DNA from: Clitopilus passeckerianus
Lineage: Eukaryota > Basidiomycota > Agaricomycetes > Agaricales > Entolomataceae
Direction: 5' to 3'
Assembly: GCA_944990035.1 (NCBI GenBank)
Contig: CALYLX010000080.1
Location: 62,001-126,000, forward strand
DNA: 64,000 nt
Part shown: piece by piece, positions 50,181-61,929 of the stretch
Layout of the letters: the number at the start of each line of letters is the position of its first letter
Numbering within the stretch: position 1 is the first letter of the stretch
Position numbers and translations under genes: made by a program
The notes under the pieces: model-generated
What the model saw: only the letters and a program-made list of their open reading frames with translations
What the model was told of the DNA's origin: nothing
Databases searched by the model: none

Positions 50181-51087
50181 TTAACAAGTGCCTGAAGCAG
50201 TAATCGTCACAACAGCCCTCGGTGTACCACTTGACGTTCCCTGCTTTTCAATAGTTTTGACAAGGTCCATCCCGTCGACGACTTCTCCGAAGACGCAGTG
50301 TTTGCCGTCGAGCTGGAAGTGAAATGTTAGTTATAGGGACGCGTGGAAGGGTAAAAGATGGTGTACCCAGCTAGTGACGGCGGTGGTGATGAAGAACTAA
50401 ATTATTCAGGACGCGTCAGCAGACATTAAACTGTGGAAGGAAGACGCGAACGAACCTGTGAGCCATTGGTATTAGGACCAGCATTAGCCATAGAGAGAAG
50501 CCCCGGTCGTGTATGCTTCGCCTTGAAGTTCTCATCTACCCAGTCCCGGGTGGTTCAGCTCTCATTTCCCCTACACCACCAAACGCAGCAACTCACCAGC
50601 AAACTTGGGCCCATAAATCGAGCGTCCACCAGTGCCATTGTGGTTGGTGAAATCGCCACCCTGAATCATAAACTTTCCACTGGAGTTAGTGTGGCTCTAC
50701 CAAAAAAAACGTGGGACATGATGCGTACTCCAGGAATAATACGATGGAAATGGCTATCCTTGTACCCAAATCCATGCTGGCCCGTAGCGAGCTCCCTGAA
50801 GTTCTTGGTTGTTCTGGGGACTAGGTCGTCGTAGAGTTTCATGGTGATACGGCCAGCGTGTTGTTTGTTGATTGCGACGTCGAACTAGAAGGGACAGCAA
50901 CGCGTCAGCAGAGTTCCAGCGCCAAAGAGAAGATCGCGCCGGAAGTAACACATACGAAAACGTTTGCCCTGCAAAAAAGGTGCCATGTCAATACACACTT
51001 CTAATGGACGTCGCCAGTCGAAAAAATAACTCACATTTGGTTGCCAGTAGAGGCTGTAGACATGAAGCGGCGCAAGAACGAGGCCAT
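50181..51087 (-). CDS. cyclophilin-type peptidyl-prolyl isomerase (179 aa)
   Basis: Spliced protein starts [17 protein letters not shown]. This basic, Ser/Thr-containing leader, absent from cytosolic cyclophilin A, suggests import into mitochondria. Then [34 protein letters not shown] (catalytic Arg at about 70), NTNGSQFFI and [12 protein letters not shown] are all present, so the enzyme should be active in prolyl isomerisation and bind cyclosporin. It ends TASGTC with TAA at 50181. Exon 2 is only 13 bases (50956-50968) and joins the leader to the core. If the second ATG were used, a cytosolic form could be made. Confidence 0.92.
50956..50968 (-). other. 13-base exon of the cyclophilin gene
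   Basis: GGCAAACGTTTTC between introns of about 65 bases. With its neighbours it encodes MANVFF, the usual cyclophilin start. Confidence 0.8.
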
Positions 51088-52634
51088 TTTGGTGTAAGTT
51101 GGGTCGGACAGGATTAAGAGTGAACGCAAAGTAGTCGTGGTGCAAAAGCAACAAAAGTCGAGTACCACGTCGGCAACGATGGAAGAAAAAGTTTATGGCA
51201 AGGGACGTAATGAGGTCAGTCAGTCACGTGCTCTGCTCCGGTAACCTCTCCGGCTAATGGGGGAATCTAAGGCTTACCGGTTACGTCGACTTCAGCTCGT
51301 ATTCGAGGGTTTTGTGTTGAGGAGCACAGCACAGTACTGCGCTCGGCGAGATGTCACCTTCGTTCAAGGGCGCCAACTCCTACATCTCTCTCCAGATATA
51401 TATACATGTACGGGACCTTTCCATTCTTAACAGCCCTCATTAGCAACGGCACCCTAAATTCTTTAGAACTCCCTATTAGAACGATATGAGGTCCAAAAAC
51501 AAATGCACCCCCGGACCCTCCCTCCCTCGTGTCAGTGACCAAACCATTATAGATGATAGATAATAGATGATTGGACCTTGAGATCGTACCATAATGCAAT
51601 TGCAATCAGGTATCCATATCCCATGGCCCAAATATCCGAACAACTCGAAACTCAGCCTGGTACATACAGCGGAAATAGCCGCCCACAAGGGCATGCACAG
51701 ACCGAATCGCGAGGTTTCGGCGATACGCAGCCTCTGAGCCTTAGATATGGACGTGGGCACTGCGGCGGAGCTGGCCTCGCCTCGCCTTCGGCTGCTGAAA
51801 TCGTCTTCTGGATTCTACAATAAATTTCTCGGTTGCTGTCAGAGAAACATCAGAATCGGCGGATGTTTTTGTGCGGATCCCCTAGTTTTGTCCTTGGAAA
51901 TGAGAGATAACACTCGCTGATATGATCCTAAATACCTTTCATGGGTTGTTTGGAACGCTTCCTGTAAGTTTTATACCTCTTCCGAGGTCTAAAACACTCG
52001 GGGCCGATGTACCTTCGTCTCTTGAGCCCGAAATTTGCGTCCGATATGTGCGTTTGACGACGAAGCACTTCTAGATTGTGAAGCAACAAAGCTTCGAAAC
52101 CCTCACATAGGTTAAACCTTAACTTCTCAAGATTCCCCCGGTCGCTATCTCTGGCTACTCATCAGAATGCCAGAAGCACACTGCGCACTGGCCATGAACC
52201 CCGGTCAACGTCACAACCCCTCCGGGAAACGCGAGACTGTCCGTTCCATGAATGGGACTTGTCTAAATATCGCGACTTCGTTTTGGCATAGATATCGATT
52301 GCGGCGCACACTGGCACCCATAAGCGCTTATTTCCGTTATCTTCTGTTGATGAGATGTTATGTAACAGCGCATATGATCATCGGAGGGGACCCAATTTGG
52401 TATCCCAACTGCCCTCGTTTGAGTTAACCCAGAGAACCCGCAGGAACGAGGGGGCAAACCCCAGGCTACCGTCTACTGGCGAATTACAAACGCCATGCCG
52501 CTTGGACGACTCAAGCAACTTGGGATAATCGTCGCTGATGATGATGATTATCCGCCGGCGAAACGAGGTAGTACAGAGTAGCATCTACATATTGTCAAAC
52601 TCCAGAACGTTCGTCTAAGAGCTGCCTACGGATG
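51088..52634. other. intergenic, 1.5 kb
   Basis: No frame above 94 codons and no motif. The cyclophilin promoter lies at the left. Confidence 0.5.
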
Positions 52635-53749
52635 TCATTCGGCGCGAGTTAAGCTCCAACCGTGCACCGTCGATCTTATTGACTCCTCCCCCGAGTCCGC
52701 TGGGAACATGGGCTGCAAGGGAGCTGTCAGAGTGGCTCGAATGAAGGGGAAATGTGGAGCGTACCGAGAACGTCGTAGTCAGTACCTCTTCGCATGACCA
52801 TCCTCTTGATCTCGCTAGTTCAAAGAATTCCATATCTTTGTGGGCGAGGTGCGGCCTATGATGGCTGTAGAACACGAGAACGCGAGGCACAAAGCCTGGT
52901 ACTGCCGATGCTAACGCGGATTCACATGTTTCAAGTAATGCTTCGTGCTTTAGGCGGCATCAGGTAAGTCTTCCTACGAAGTTCGAGCGCGACACCTAAG
53001 GCTTACCTGAGAGTGATTGAATATGAGATCTGACAGGATTATCAGCTCGAACTTCGGTGTATCCTTGGTCTCTGCCGTAAGTGCCGCAAGTAAATCATCA
53101 ACTTTGCGGCCCCAGATGTATCCCTTCGCCGCCGGTCAGAGTGAATCCGAGTATATTCGAGGCAAACTTACCTGGACCGCGACGTTGCCGCATTCTTCTG
53201 GACTCAAGTTAGCTGCCGCATTATGCGAGATGTTCTCGATGAGCGCGTCATCTGGGTAATCTGTTACGACGACCTGTCAATTGAGAATCGTAAATCCTAC
53301 ACGAGGTTGCGCAAAACGGGAGGTGATTACCTTTCTCACTCCGTTCTTGGCCGTCACGATACTTGGGAGGGCACCTCCTGCTCCAAGCTCTAGAACGTTG
53401 AGATTCTGATAGAGAGCGCGGTTGGTATCGAGATACGAAGCAAGAGCCCTTGATGCATTCCATCTACATCCTGGAAAGATCGGTATTGAATCAACACCCT
53501 CAGAAATTTTTGAACATACAGATAATGGCCCCATAAAGGATGAGCCCCGACTAGTCTGATCTCTATCTTTGTCCAACCGTCACCAGTCAAAGTCTGCTGA
53601 TCTCTTTCGTAAGTTGCATGCGTTGCTTCAGGAGTTGGGGGGCGCGGTGGCTCCTGTAACAGGTGAATTTAACCGGGTCCTTCTGAGCGTTGTGAGAGTA
53701 AACGTACTGTGAACACAGCGTCAAGGGAGAACCCGTCTTCATCAGCCAT
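52635..53749 (-). CDS. EFM7: EFM7-type protein N-terminal/lysine methyltransferase (262 aa)
   Basis: Starts MADEDGFSLDAVFT; the spliced product shows IRLVGAHPLWGHYLWNASR, the SAM-binding motif LELGAGGALPS, VVVTDYPDD, GYIWG, LIILSDLIFNHSQHE and VFYSHHRPHLAHKDMEFF. This order is that of the Nnt1/EFM7 family of seven-strand methyltransferases, which in yeast methylate the N-terminus and a nearby Lys of elongation factor 1A. It ends SLTRAE with TGA at 52635. It is a cytosolic housekeeping enzyme. Exon joins were checked by frame; the small last exon begins PMFPADSGEES. Confidence 0.88.
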
Positions 53750-54142
53750 CGTCTTCTACCGAACCCAGGATTTGACAGATCGTGGTGGTTGTTATCTACG
53801 AAAGTTTCTTCGGTCTCGCGTCCCTTCAGTGCCTCGAATTGCCATATTTAGACGAGAACAAACTTTAGTCTACGATGTCGGGCCTTTCGGCCTTAGAACG
53901 AATCAAGTACAAACAACCATATTGGGTTGCCATCCTGATGGCCTGATGGACAGCTTGTGCCATTCGAAGAGGCAACTTCAAGGGCAACTTGGCGAGAACC
54001 AGGCCAGACTGCTTAATGGAATACTCACGACTCAGGCTCTAGACCAAATGGACGTCTTGGAAAGATGATTAAGATATTGAGAGAAGCATAAAGTCGAACG
54101 CTAAAGGCTTTTACTACTGTACACGATGCATGAGAACAATTA
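53750..54142. other. intergenic
   Basis: The plus-strand frame 53709-54068 overlaps the first exon of the methyltransferase in antisense and has no motif. No gene called. Confidence 0.5.
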
Positions 54143-55012
54143 CTAAATAGAACCCGGCAAACGATCGATACAAGACTTTATAGCTCGAAGTGATCCAAGC
54201 TTATCGTAATTAGACTGCTTGCAACCTTCTTCAGCACACTTAGCACCCCAGCAGGCAATGGCCTCCGGCCATTCCTCCATCTCTAAGCCAATGATAGTAT
54301 CCCCCAAGGGCCTCTGATCCATCTCGTGCACCATCCTCCACTTGAGCTCCCGCCAGGTGTGGTTATCCGACACGACTCCGCATGTTCGGCAGAATCGCTC
54401 TCTGGTGTTACCGGCCTCGAATGCTTCCTCCGTGTCTAGAAGCTCCTGGAACTCGTCCCTTCGTCTTCTGTGCAGATGTAGTAACCGAAGTAGATCTTTG
54501 CACGGAATCCGTTCCAGCGCTGTTTGGATGTCTTCATCGTAAAGATTAAGCTTCAAGGTATGCACTGAAGTGATCCTAGCTTCTTCCGTCCAACCATATC
54601 GACATGCTATACCGTAAGCTCGGATCGGATCCTCAAGGCACATAGGGGCCGTGATTGCGTAGCGCAAGACAGATAATGGTCCAAGTGCGCCCCATCGCTC
54701 AGCCAGTCCAATCGCTTCCTCCAACTCGTCAAATGACTCGCATCTCGGTGTCTCCAGACCGCTGATCAGGCGAAGCAACCTTTGGACCACTTTTTCCTCC
54801 TCGTCAAACACCAGGTTGACTCGACCATTTAAGCTCGCGGCCGTATCGTCAGAGTTCGCTTCCTTCTGCTGAAGTAGGGTCGTTGTATTTCGAAGGACGT
54901 AAGAGGGTAGGCGATATAGAGTGTCTCGGCAACGTAAAACGATGTCAGAGTTGGGTGAGTTGAATGCAGGGTGGAAATGGTCGACTGCGTTCTCTTGCTT
55001 GGGGCTGGCCAT
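54143..55012 (-). CDS. BTB/POZ-like domain protein 1 (289 aa, one exon)
   Basis: One open frame, MASPKQENAVDHF to LPGSI. Residues 13-40 (HPAFNSPNSDIVLRCRDTLYRLPSYVLR) match the start of fungal BTB domains (FNxxxSDIxLRSxDxVxFxVHxxxL). Helical regions follow. The C-terminal part has paired Cys: CRTCG at about 210, then CWGAKCAEEGC about 50 residues later, which could bind zinc. Paralogue at 55579-56579, same strand, 566 bases upstream; the C-terminal 75 residues are especially alike. BTB proteins usually bind partners or cullin-3, but this family is uncharacterised. Confidence 0.85.
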   Translation of the reverse strand: MASPKQENAVDHFHPAFNSPNSDIVLRCRDTLYRLPSYVLRNTTTLLQQKEANSDDTAASLNGRVNLVFDEEEKVVQRLLRLISGLETPRCESFDELEEAIGLAERWGALGPLSVLRYAITAPMCLEDPIRAYGIACRYGWTEEARITSVHTLKLNLYDEDIQTALERIPCKDLLRLLHLHRRRRDEFQELLDTEEAFEAGNTRERFCRTCGVVSDNHTWRELKWRMVHEMDQRPLGDTIIGLEMEEWPEAIACWGAKCAEEGCKQSNYDKLGSLRAIKSCIDRLPGSI

Positions 55013-55578
55013 GATTGAAAGCTGAATGAATGAGTCTCAGTTTGGGTTCATTAAATCTGAAAGTCCTCGAGTTGTACAATGCAGGACTCCGTGACCCACC
55101 GCGGGCAACGCTGTTTTCATCCCAAGGTTAACCTTCTTTAAGCATCGTGTTTTCTTCGTGTTCACCCCTTTGACTTCATCGACTCCTCGTTGCTGATATT
55201 TTAGGCATTAGACTAGTCCGACTTCGGACATGATCGGGCATTAGGTTAATCCACCAGTTCATTATGGCTTGAATGTTCTCTTCGAGATTTCTATGTTCCT
55301 ATCCTCTTTTCCCACTCGAAAGCCATCCTGTTAGGCACTCATAATGACCGTGTATTCTTTGTTTTACCTCTCAATTGATGTGCTCAGTGGCTGTCGGAAA
55401 CGAAGGACCAAGGTAAGGTTTGACGTTGACAGTGATCAATTGACAATTGTCCAAATGTTATACGCCCAGCCGACGTCATCTAGTAGCAGATTGTAATAAG
55501 TTATGTAGTGCTATGGTATATGGTATACTAATCTACCCGAAATGTGAATGCTCGTGAATGAAATGCTAAATCCAGGTT
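55013..55578. other. intergenic between BTB genes
   Basis: Promoter of BTB gene 1 and 3' flank of BTB gene 2. No gene. Confidence 0.5.
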
Positions 55579-56579
55579 CTAACAGTCGTCAATGGTTAGA
55601 GGTAATATCGCGATGCAGTTCCGTATCTGCCGAAGTGTCGCGAGGCGATCATAATTGAATACCCCGCACCCCTCTCGTGAACATCGAGCCTCCCAGCAAG
55701 CCTTCGCCTCAGGCCACTCCGCACTGTCACCCAACACCACACCAAGCGTGTCTCCCAAGGGTCTCCGTTCAAATTCCGCCACCATTCGATGCTTGTATTC
55801 CCGCCAGGTAAAGTTGTCCAGTTCCTCCAAGCCACACCGGGTACAGTGATACGAGGAGCTAAGGGCCACCAGTCAGTGATGATCATCTAGATGGGTACAA
55901 TTAGACCTTACCTGTTTCCTGCTGTAAAGCGTTCGGGGCTATCGAGGAGCTTCCGGAACATATCCCGGCGTTTACGGTGGAGATTCAGCAGCCGCAATAG
56001 GTCCTTTGACGAAAGCCGCGCCAGTGTGGGTGCATGTATCGGATCGTCGAGATTGAGCTTGAGTGTCTCGGTAGACGCCAATTTGGCTTCCTCCTTCCAC
56101 CCGAAGTGCGAGGCAATCACGTAGAGACGTAGCGGGTCGGACGAAAGGAATTCCGGTCGAGTAAGAGCGGCACGTATGCTCGCGATGGGCCCAGGTGTGT
56201 CCCATTTCTCTGCTGTCATCAAGATTCGATCTATCTCGTCGTACGACTCCCACGACGGCACAGGAGCACTGCAAAGCAGGCGAAGTAATCGTTCAACAAC
56301 GAAGTCGGGTTCATATAGCGGTATCTCTTCTGTGTCCGGCGAGGGCGTTGGTGATTTGTCGTCAGAGGTTGAGGGAATGGGTTGAGGGAGACTAAATAGT
56401 GTGTCAAAGAGACCTGAGGTAGTCCGAAGAGTGTAAGAGTGGATGCGGTATAATGTGCCTTCGAAGGACCGAAGGATAACGTCGGCATCGGAAGAGCAAA
56501 AGTCGGGATGGAATCGTCGTTGGCAGCGAGCACTTTGCTCGAAGAGGGCATCTACTGGGCGACACAGGGTGGCAGTCAT
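55579..56579 (-). CDS. BTB/POZ-like domain protein 2 (315 aa)
   Basis: Two exons, 55912-56579 and 55579-55858, with a 53-base intron. RRFHPDFCSSDADVILRSFEG and YRIHSYTLRTTSGLF match a fungal BTB domain. The middle has a Pro/Ser-rich insert (residues about 75-90) that BTB 1 lacks. The C-terminal CTRCG and CWEARCSREGC repeat the Cys pattern of BTB 1, and TWREYKHRMVAEF, RRPLGDT and WPEAKACW match it as well. This is a tandem duplicate: BTB 1 has no intron, so an intron was gained or lost since the duplication. Confidence 0.87.
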
Positions 56580-58047
56580 GCTAACGGTTTTTGGGGGGAG
56601 GTCGTGGGTTAAGGACAGGTCGATTTATCAACGTGGTCAATAAATGGACGAGGCATGGCTTCCCAACAACAGGCTGAGGTCAAATCAAGCTCGGCTGCAC
56701 GTGGGACTCGTGGAAGGTCTGACGTTCCTGCGCGTGATAGAGGGACGTTCCGCCGTAAAGCAGGGCAGCAACGGATTCGAGTACTGAACAATGATCGATC
56801 GACAGGGTATTATCCACACTCGATTCGCCCGAGCTGGTGCCTCCCAAACATCCATCGGACTAGCCCAGCGGGGCCATGGAGGAATATTCTTTTGCCGAGC
56901 TTCCGTCCTTGAGTGTTCTACTCAATAGAAGCACCAACATCGCCACGGCCTGGCCACCAACTATAAACAATCGTGAGTCGTGTTGGTTCGAATCAGGGTC
57001 GGAATCGTATATCTCCATCTAGATGAAGACTGGGGTGAGCAGAGTGAGCAGTTAATCTGGGAAGAAGCTTTACAGTAGTCAAACGGAGAAAGTGCGTGTG
57101 TTCGTTCGTACAGTGATGGAACTGGAGTGATTGCTGAGGTGCAATTCTAGAATGTCGACTCCGAGGTTAGATCTTCAATTGGTGTATTGCCGGTCGCAAG
57201 TTGGCAGTTCGGAGGCTTTTAGGTATTTCACATTCCCACCGCACTGGCCAAGTCATGGCAGCTTGTCGCGAGGATCCTCCTTTTAGGGCATGAATACAAA
57301 GGAATTGCCCGAGTTTTGGGCTTGGGTGCCATCAATGCTTGGTTAGAAGCTCCTGTCTTGGTAAACTTTGGATAGACAGCACTGTATTAGACGACATTGA
57401 GAGCTCAATCAGAGCCAACTGGGAGGGTGAATGTTGAGCAGGAACAACAGGTGGCAATGATCCAACAATCACCTGTTCTATCAGCCAACGCGGAACGTGC
57501 CGGCAACTCAACTAAACGGTGAGGCACTGTCCGGTTATCTCCAAAGAAAGAAAAAATAGCGATGCACGATGCAGACTTGTTGTCGGTCTTGATTAACGGG
57601 TTTAAACGTATTTAAGAATCTTTCTCACTGGCACCTTCAAATTTTCCATCTATCCAACGACTTCTATGAAGCCAGACAGATGTGCCTGGTAAACAACCCT
57701 GACGAAAGATGGAGGTCGTGAATCTGAAGCAGGTTGAAGCATGGGCCCATCTCATTCAGTTGAAGGCTGATTGAAAAGAATCCGAGAGATTAGGACGACA
57801 CAAATGGGCAAGTCCCTCTCGCTTCCACCAGGGATAGTTCATTTCATTTCCTCTCTGCCAGATTTACCTTTTATCGGAGCCTGCACACTTGCTTCATGTC
57901 GGAACGGCTCCGGGAACCAAGCCAACCGTCGTAGTCCAATAGTAATCCGTGGTATTCTCGGAGTGTCAGAGAGAGACGAAACATTGAATATATATCTATT
58001 GATGCTCAATGGCTCGCTAAAATTACACATGTCTGCAGTCTCGGTGG
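56580..58047. other. intergenic, 1.5 kb
   Basis: Short frames only (up to 119 codons). A GGTTCGAATC sequence at 56980 looks like a tRNA T-loop but no tRNA arms surround it. Confidence 0.5.
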
Positions 58048-58641
58048 CTAATAGGGCAAAACGTAGCCAGCAATACCCTCGTTGTTATAGCCACCACGAG
58101 TGGCACTGTCGCGTTCGGCAGCGGAGGTAGTATAGAAGTGGTCAACGCCCTGAGGACTATAGAGACGATAGAGGGGTACGCCTCCACAGTTCGTGTTAGG
58201 GTAGACGTAGCCTGTAATACCCTCGTTGTTGTATCCACCTCCATTTGCAGCGTTGTTTCGTTCCTGCACATTGGTGGTGTAGAAGTGGTCGGTGCCCCCG
58301 GGGGAATAAAGACGATAGAAGGGGACAGTTCCGGGCTGCTGGTTGGAGAAGACGTACGCCGCGATGCCCTCGTTGTTGTAGCCCCCACGGACCGCGTTCT
58401 GGATTTCGCCCTGGTTGGCGGTGTAGAAGTGGTCGACGACGGTGGGATTGTAACCTCTATACCATGGGGTTGCCCGACGAGGATCCCCGCATGCTCGAGA
58501 GCTTTGCCTGGTCTGTAAGGTGATGATAAGTGGCTGCCATATGGCAAGGATGTTTCAAAGGGACCCTACCTCCAGGGTCATAGCACTGGTGGTGGCGACG
58601 CAGGCGCCGAGCAGGGAAGAACCGATGATGAAGAGTTTCAT
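58048..58641 (-). CDS. secreted DUF5648 repeat protein 2 (178 aa)
   Basis: Exons 58570-58641 and 58048-58512, intron of 57 bases at the same place as in the paralogue at 28461-29061. A signal peptide (MKLFIIGSSLLGACVATTSA) is followed by three repeats with WYRGYN or PFYRLYS, DHFYTT, E and GGYNNEGI, and AGYVL at the end. Compared with protein 1, the linking segments are richer in Asn and Gly. It is probably secreted; function unknown. Confidence 0.9.
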
Positions 58642-58908
58642 GATGAATGTCAAAGTTTAGACTGGCCGTTATCCTCGTTTGCCGCACTTTTTATCCTCTC
58701 CAGTGACGGTGACACCAACCCGCTCTTAGACAGTCCCCAGAATCGATTTAGCATTTTTTTTTTCGTCGTAGGCAAGACAAAGGTTGGGGATGTCCTAGAA
58801 CGCGGAACTTCCATAGGGGGTCAGTCTCAAGGATCGGTCATGGGGATCGAGAACTTGTGCATTTTGATAATAATGTTACATTGCGAATAATAAACCAAAT
58901 TCCCCGGT

Positions 58909-60248
58909 CTATGTGTAAACCCTGATAGCAGCGAGATCGAAGTAGGCATTGGTGAAAGCAGAGGGGTTGTTGTTGACGTAGTCTATTTCAAGAAAGTCAG
59001 TAAATGATCGATCGACGCAGGTGCATAGGGGCTGTGCTTACCAACACAAGTGGAAGGGCATCCGGAGCTCGAGTAGACACCACTGTTACCAGCCCAATCA
59101 CCACCTTTGGGATAGCGATCGAGATTAGCCCCTGACATTGTCAGACGACGGAATGTCACTTACAGAAGGTAAGGTTGATAATGATGTTGTGTGGGCTGAA
59201 GTGCGAGCCAATGTCGCATTGGTTGTTGGGGAAGAGAGCAGAGGGAGTTCCCCAATTATTGGGGTTCACGGTGCTGCCACCGTTCTTGACCTCTGCGGGG
59301 ACGGATCCGGAGTTCCTCGGCCAGAACCAAGCTTTGATGTAGGTATTCGTCCTCTCGACGGCGTACCAGCCACCGCCGTTGGAATTGAAAGAGGGCCCGT
59401 AAGAGTTGGCACCGTTCAGCTTGACACCGCAGCCTGCGTTTCCGTTGACTGCGGCGTTGCAGTCTAGTTGAGTGGAGGTTCTATCATGCACATTAGCTTA
59501 CGGTCCACACAAACAGGGTCAATCAATCACGAACCCCGTCTGTGTACGGCTAGCAGGCATGGTGCAACCCGAGCCGGTATGAAGAGTGACGGCGTCAGGA
59601 GATTGGTCGTTTACACCTTCGATGATGTCGATTTCTCCCTAAATAACAAGGATCAGTCCTCGTCAAGTCACATAGATCGGAAGGGCGACGTACCCCATTG
59701 GGCCAATTGCTTTCGCTGACCTCCCAGATAGCGGGCCATGTACTGCAGAATTATCTTTATAGATCGCCCAATCGCCAAGAATAGGAAGAAACCCACCCGC
59801 ATCCTTGAGGCATGTGACGGACGTCGAAACTGCAATCAGCAAGAATTAGCACCGCCACTAACAAGAGCCATGTGAAGACTCGGACTTACACAGCGGCGTG
59901 TGTGGTGTATGTCTTCTTGGACCTGATGCGTACGGAATTCCTTCCCGCACCGCCTGAACCTAACCTCGTCTTGAAGTCGGATCGGAGAATGAAACTATTG
60001 CTTGAGGCATAGGTGAGGTTTTGACTCTTGGCAGTGTTGGCATCGACGTAGTTACTGGACGTGAATATCATGAGCCTAGGTTCAATTACGAGTCGGGAAA
60101 CCTACACTCTTCCATGGGTAGGATCGGCTATGGCCTGGAAGTCGAAGGAGTTGTAGAATCCGTTGCCGACAATGTTGTCAGCGAGTGAGTAAGCAGCAGC
60201 CTTGTGGAGGAGCGCGGTGAATAGTGCAAGGGAGAAGACAGATTTCAT
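58909..60248 (-). CDS. secreted GH16 beta-glucanase-like enzyme (315 aa)
   Basis: Spliced from at least seven exons: a signal peptide (MKSVFSLALFTALLHKAAA), then YSLADNIVGNGFYNSFDF, the N-terminal strand region, and the GH16 active-site motif GEIDIIEGVN (ExDxxE: Glu132 nucleophile, Asp134, Glu137 acid/base). Trp-rich segments (TWPAIWEVSESNWP, WYAVERTN, IKAWFWPRN) shape the glucan cleft. CDIGSHFSPHNIIINLTFCGDWAG is the usual C-terminal GH16 end. It fits fungal endo-1,3(4)-beta-glucanases that act on wall glucans outside the cell. The last exon ends AAIRVYT, TAG at 58909. Confidence 0.9.
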
Positions 60249-61929
60249 TTTGAAAAGGACCTGAGAGGATGTCCAAGTAGAAAACCTGCTCCAGCTTTTA
60301 TATTTTGAAGAGAGTACGTGCGTTCGGGATGGCAGCTTTCGGTCAATTCGGGAGTATTGCTCAGATGATTGCGACTTCTACAATTGCTATAGCTCAGGTG
60401 CTGTCTCGTGCGCAGTAGAGCGCGCGTTCGCTCGAAGCTTTTTTGATCACATACGAGTTCTCGGAAGGTGCGAGTATCGTATTCCGCATCGCAGGCACCG
60501 GAATAATGCACTGTTCGTCCATAGAAGGAAAGGTGTGCGGAATGAAGACTTGGTCAACCGGATGTAACCATGCGTTGTGCTGGTAAGTCCCACCAACCTT
60601 GGTAGTCAGCCGACCCTCGACTTGCACGAATTAAACATGGACAAGATCATGGCTAGTCAAATTGCCTCATGAAGTGTGGATATCGAGTCGAACTCGTGTA
60701 CTCTAGGTTCCGTAGAATCTCCGGGACACATATGGCAAGAGGGCCACAGAGTCGTTTCAGAATGAAGGAGGCTTGGTTCAAACCATGCTTCCTTGACGGA
60801 AGAAGTTCGATATTTTAGCAAGTTGTTGCCCAAAATGTCGCCAAATAGACCAGCGAAGGGCGGAAGCAGAGCAGGAAACGTCCATTTCTCCACAATTGAT
60901 TGTCAAGATCGATGAAGGAAAAACAGAGTTTGATCGTCACGTGGAGAATTCCAACGGTCAGCTGCCTCAATCTGTACTCGCCAAAAGTTAAGGCCCACAT
61001 CTTTGCACGCACCACTTCATACCTGACGGGAGCTTTATTCACTTAGCGAGAGGCACTCCTCTGTGCGCAATCTTCGGGGCTTGTTCTTTCAAACACCTCC
61101 CGACCAAACTTATACCTTTACAGGCTGGGGTAAGGAAATGATCAAATCAATAAATCAATATCATTCAGTTCACTTCTGCAATATTTGGGCGAGCAGATGG
61201 TGCCAAAAGCGACATATGGCTCCCAAAGCCCATCGTTATAAGTTGTCGGCTTGGTAGCTAGGTGGCAGAAACTGGTTTTTTTCGAACCCGATAAGGAGCT
61301 TCGGTTCCCTCCAGGCCTATGACAGCTTTTAGTTAGTTGATGCTGCCTCTTCCCTCCACCTCCTGATTGGTGAAATTGTTGGCGTCTAAGAGAGACGGCC
61401 TTTGTCGGTAAACCCAGAAGCGGAAACGTGTTAGCCGATATGTGGAGTAAAGTGCAAGTTGTATTTCGAACAACTTCGATTTATGGAGCCGTTGCTAGGG
61501 AAAATGCGATTCCTCAACTCACTCACTCTTTCAAAGAAGTTTGAAAGAAAAAAGTCATGAAATATCCCTAACCAGAAAGCGCAGACGATACCGGCCATTA
61601 CTTGAAGTAGAAAGGCTGGGCGACTCTGAGAGTGGGTTGCGGAACGCTTCCAGTGGCCTGTCTTTCTCAAAGATTTGGATGTTCTACATCAGACAGGTAC
61701 CGTCCATCAGCGCCATTCTGATAAAGCCGATCCAGGGATATGTCACTCCCATCAGCATGGCGTTGTGGGCGGTGCTCGACGCCAATGTCAGCTATCGTGC
61801 GACCAGCCCAAGCTGTTGTTTCTTCCCCCATCGACGCTGACATCCTCCTCCGTCATTGCCAAAATTTGGCCTCTGCCTCCCCCTCCTTGACGCTGGCCGG
61901 TGGTACATTCCTTCTTCCTCCTCGTCACG
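60249..61929. other. intergenic, 1.7 kb
   Basis: Contains the GH16 promoter at the left and the 5' flank of the Ser/Thr-rich protein at the right. No frame above 100 codons and no motif. Confidence 0.5.
60295..60302 (-). promoter_or_regulatory. TATA box of the GH16 gene
   Basis: TATAAAAG on the minus strand, 47 bases before the ATG at 60248. Confidence 0.5.

Noticed and set aside
56975..56995. tRNA T-loop-like GGTTCGAATC
   Set aside because: No acceptor, D or anticodon arms could be paired around it.
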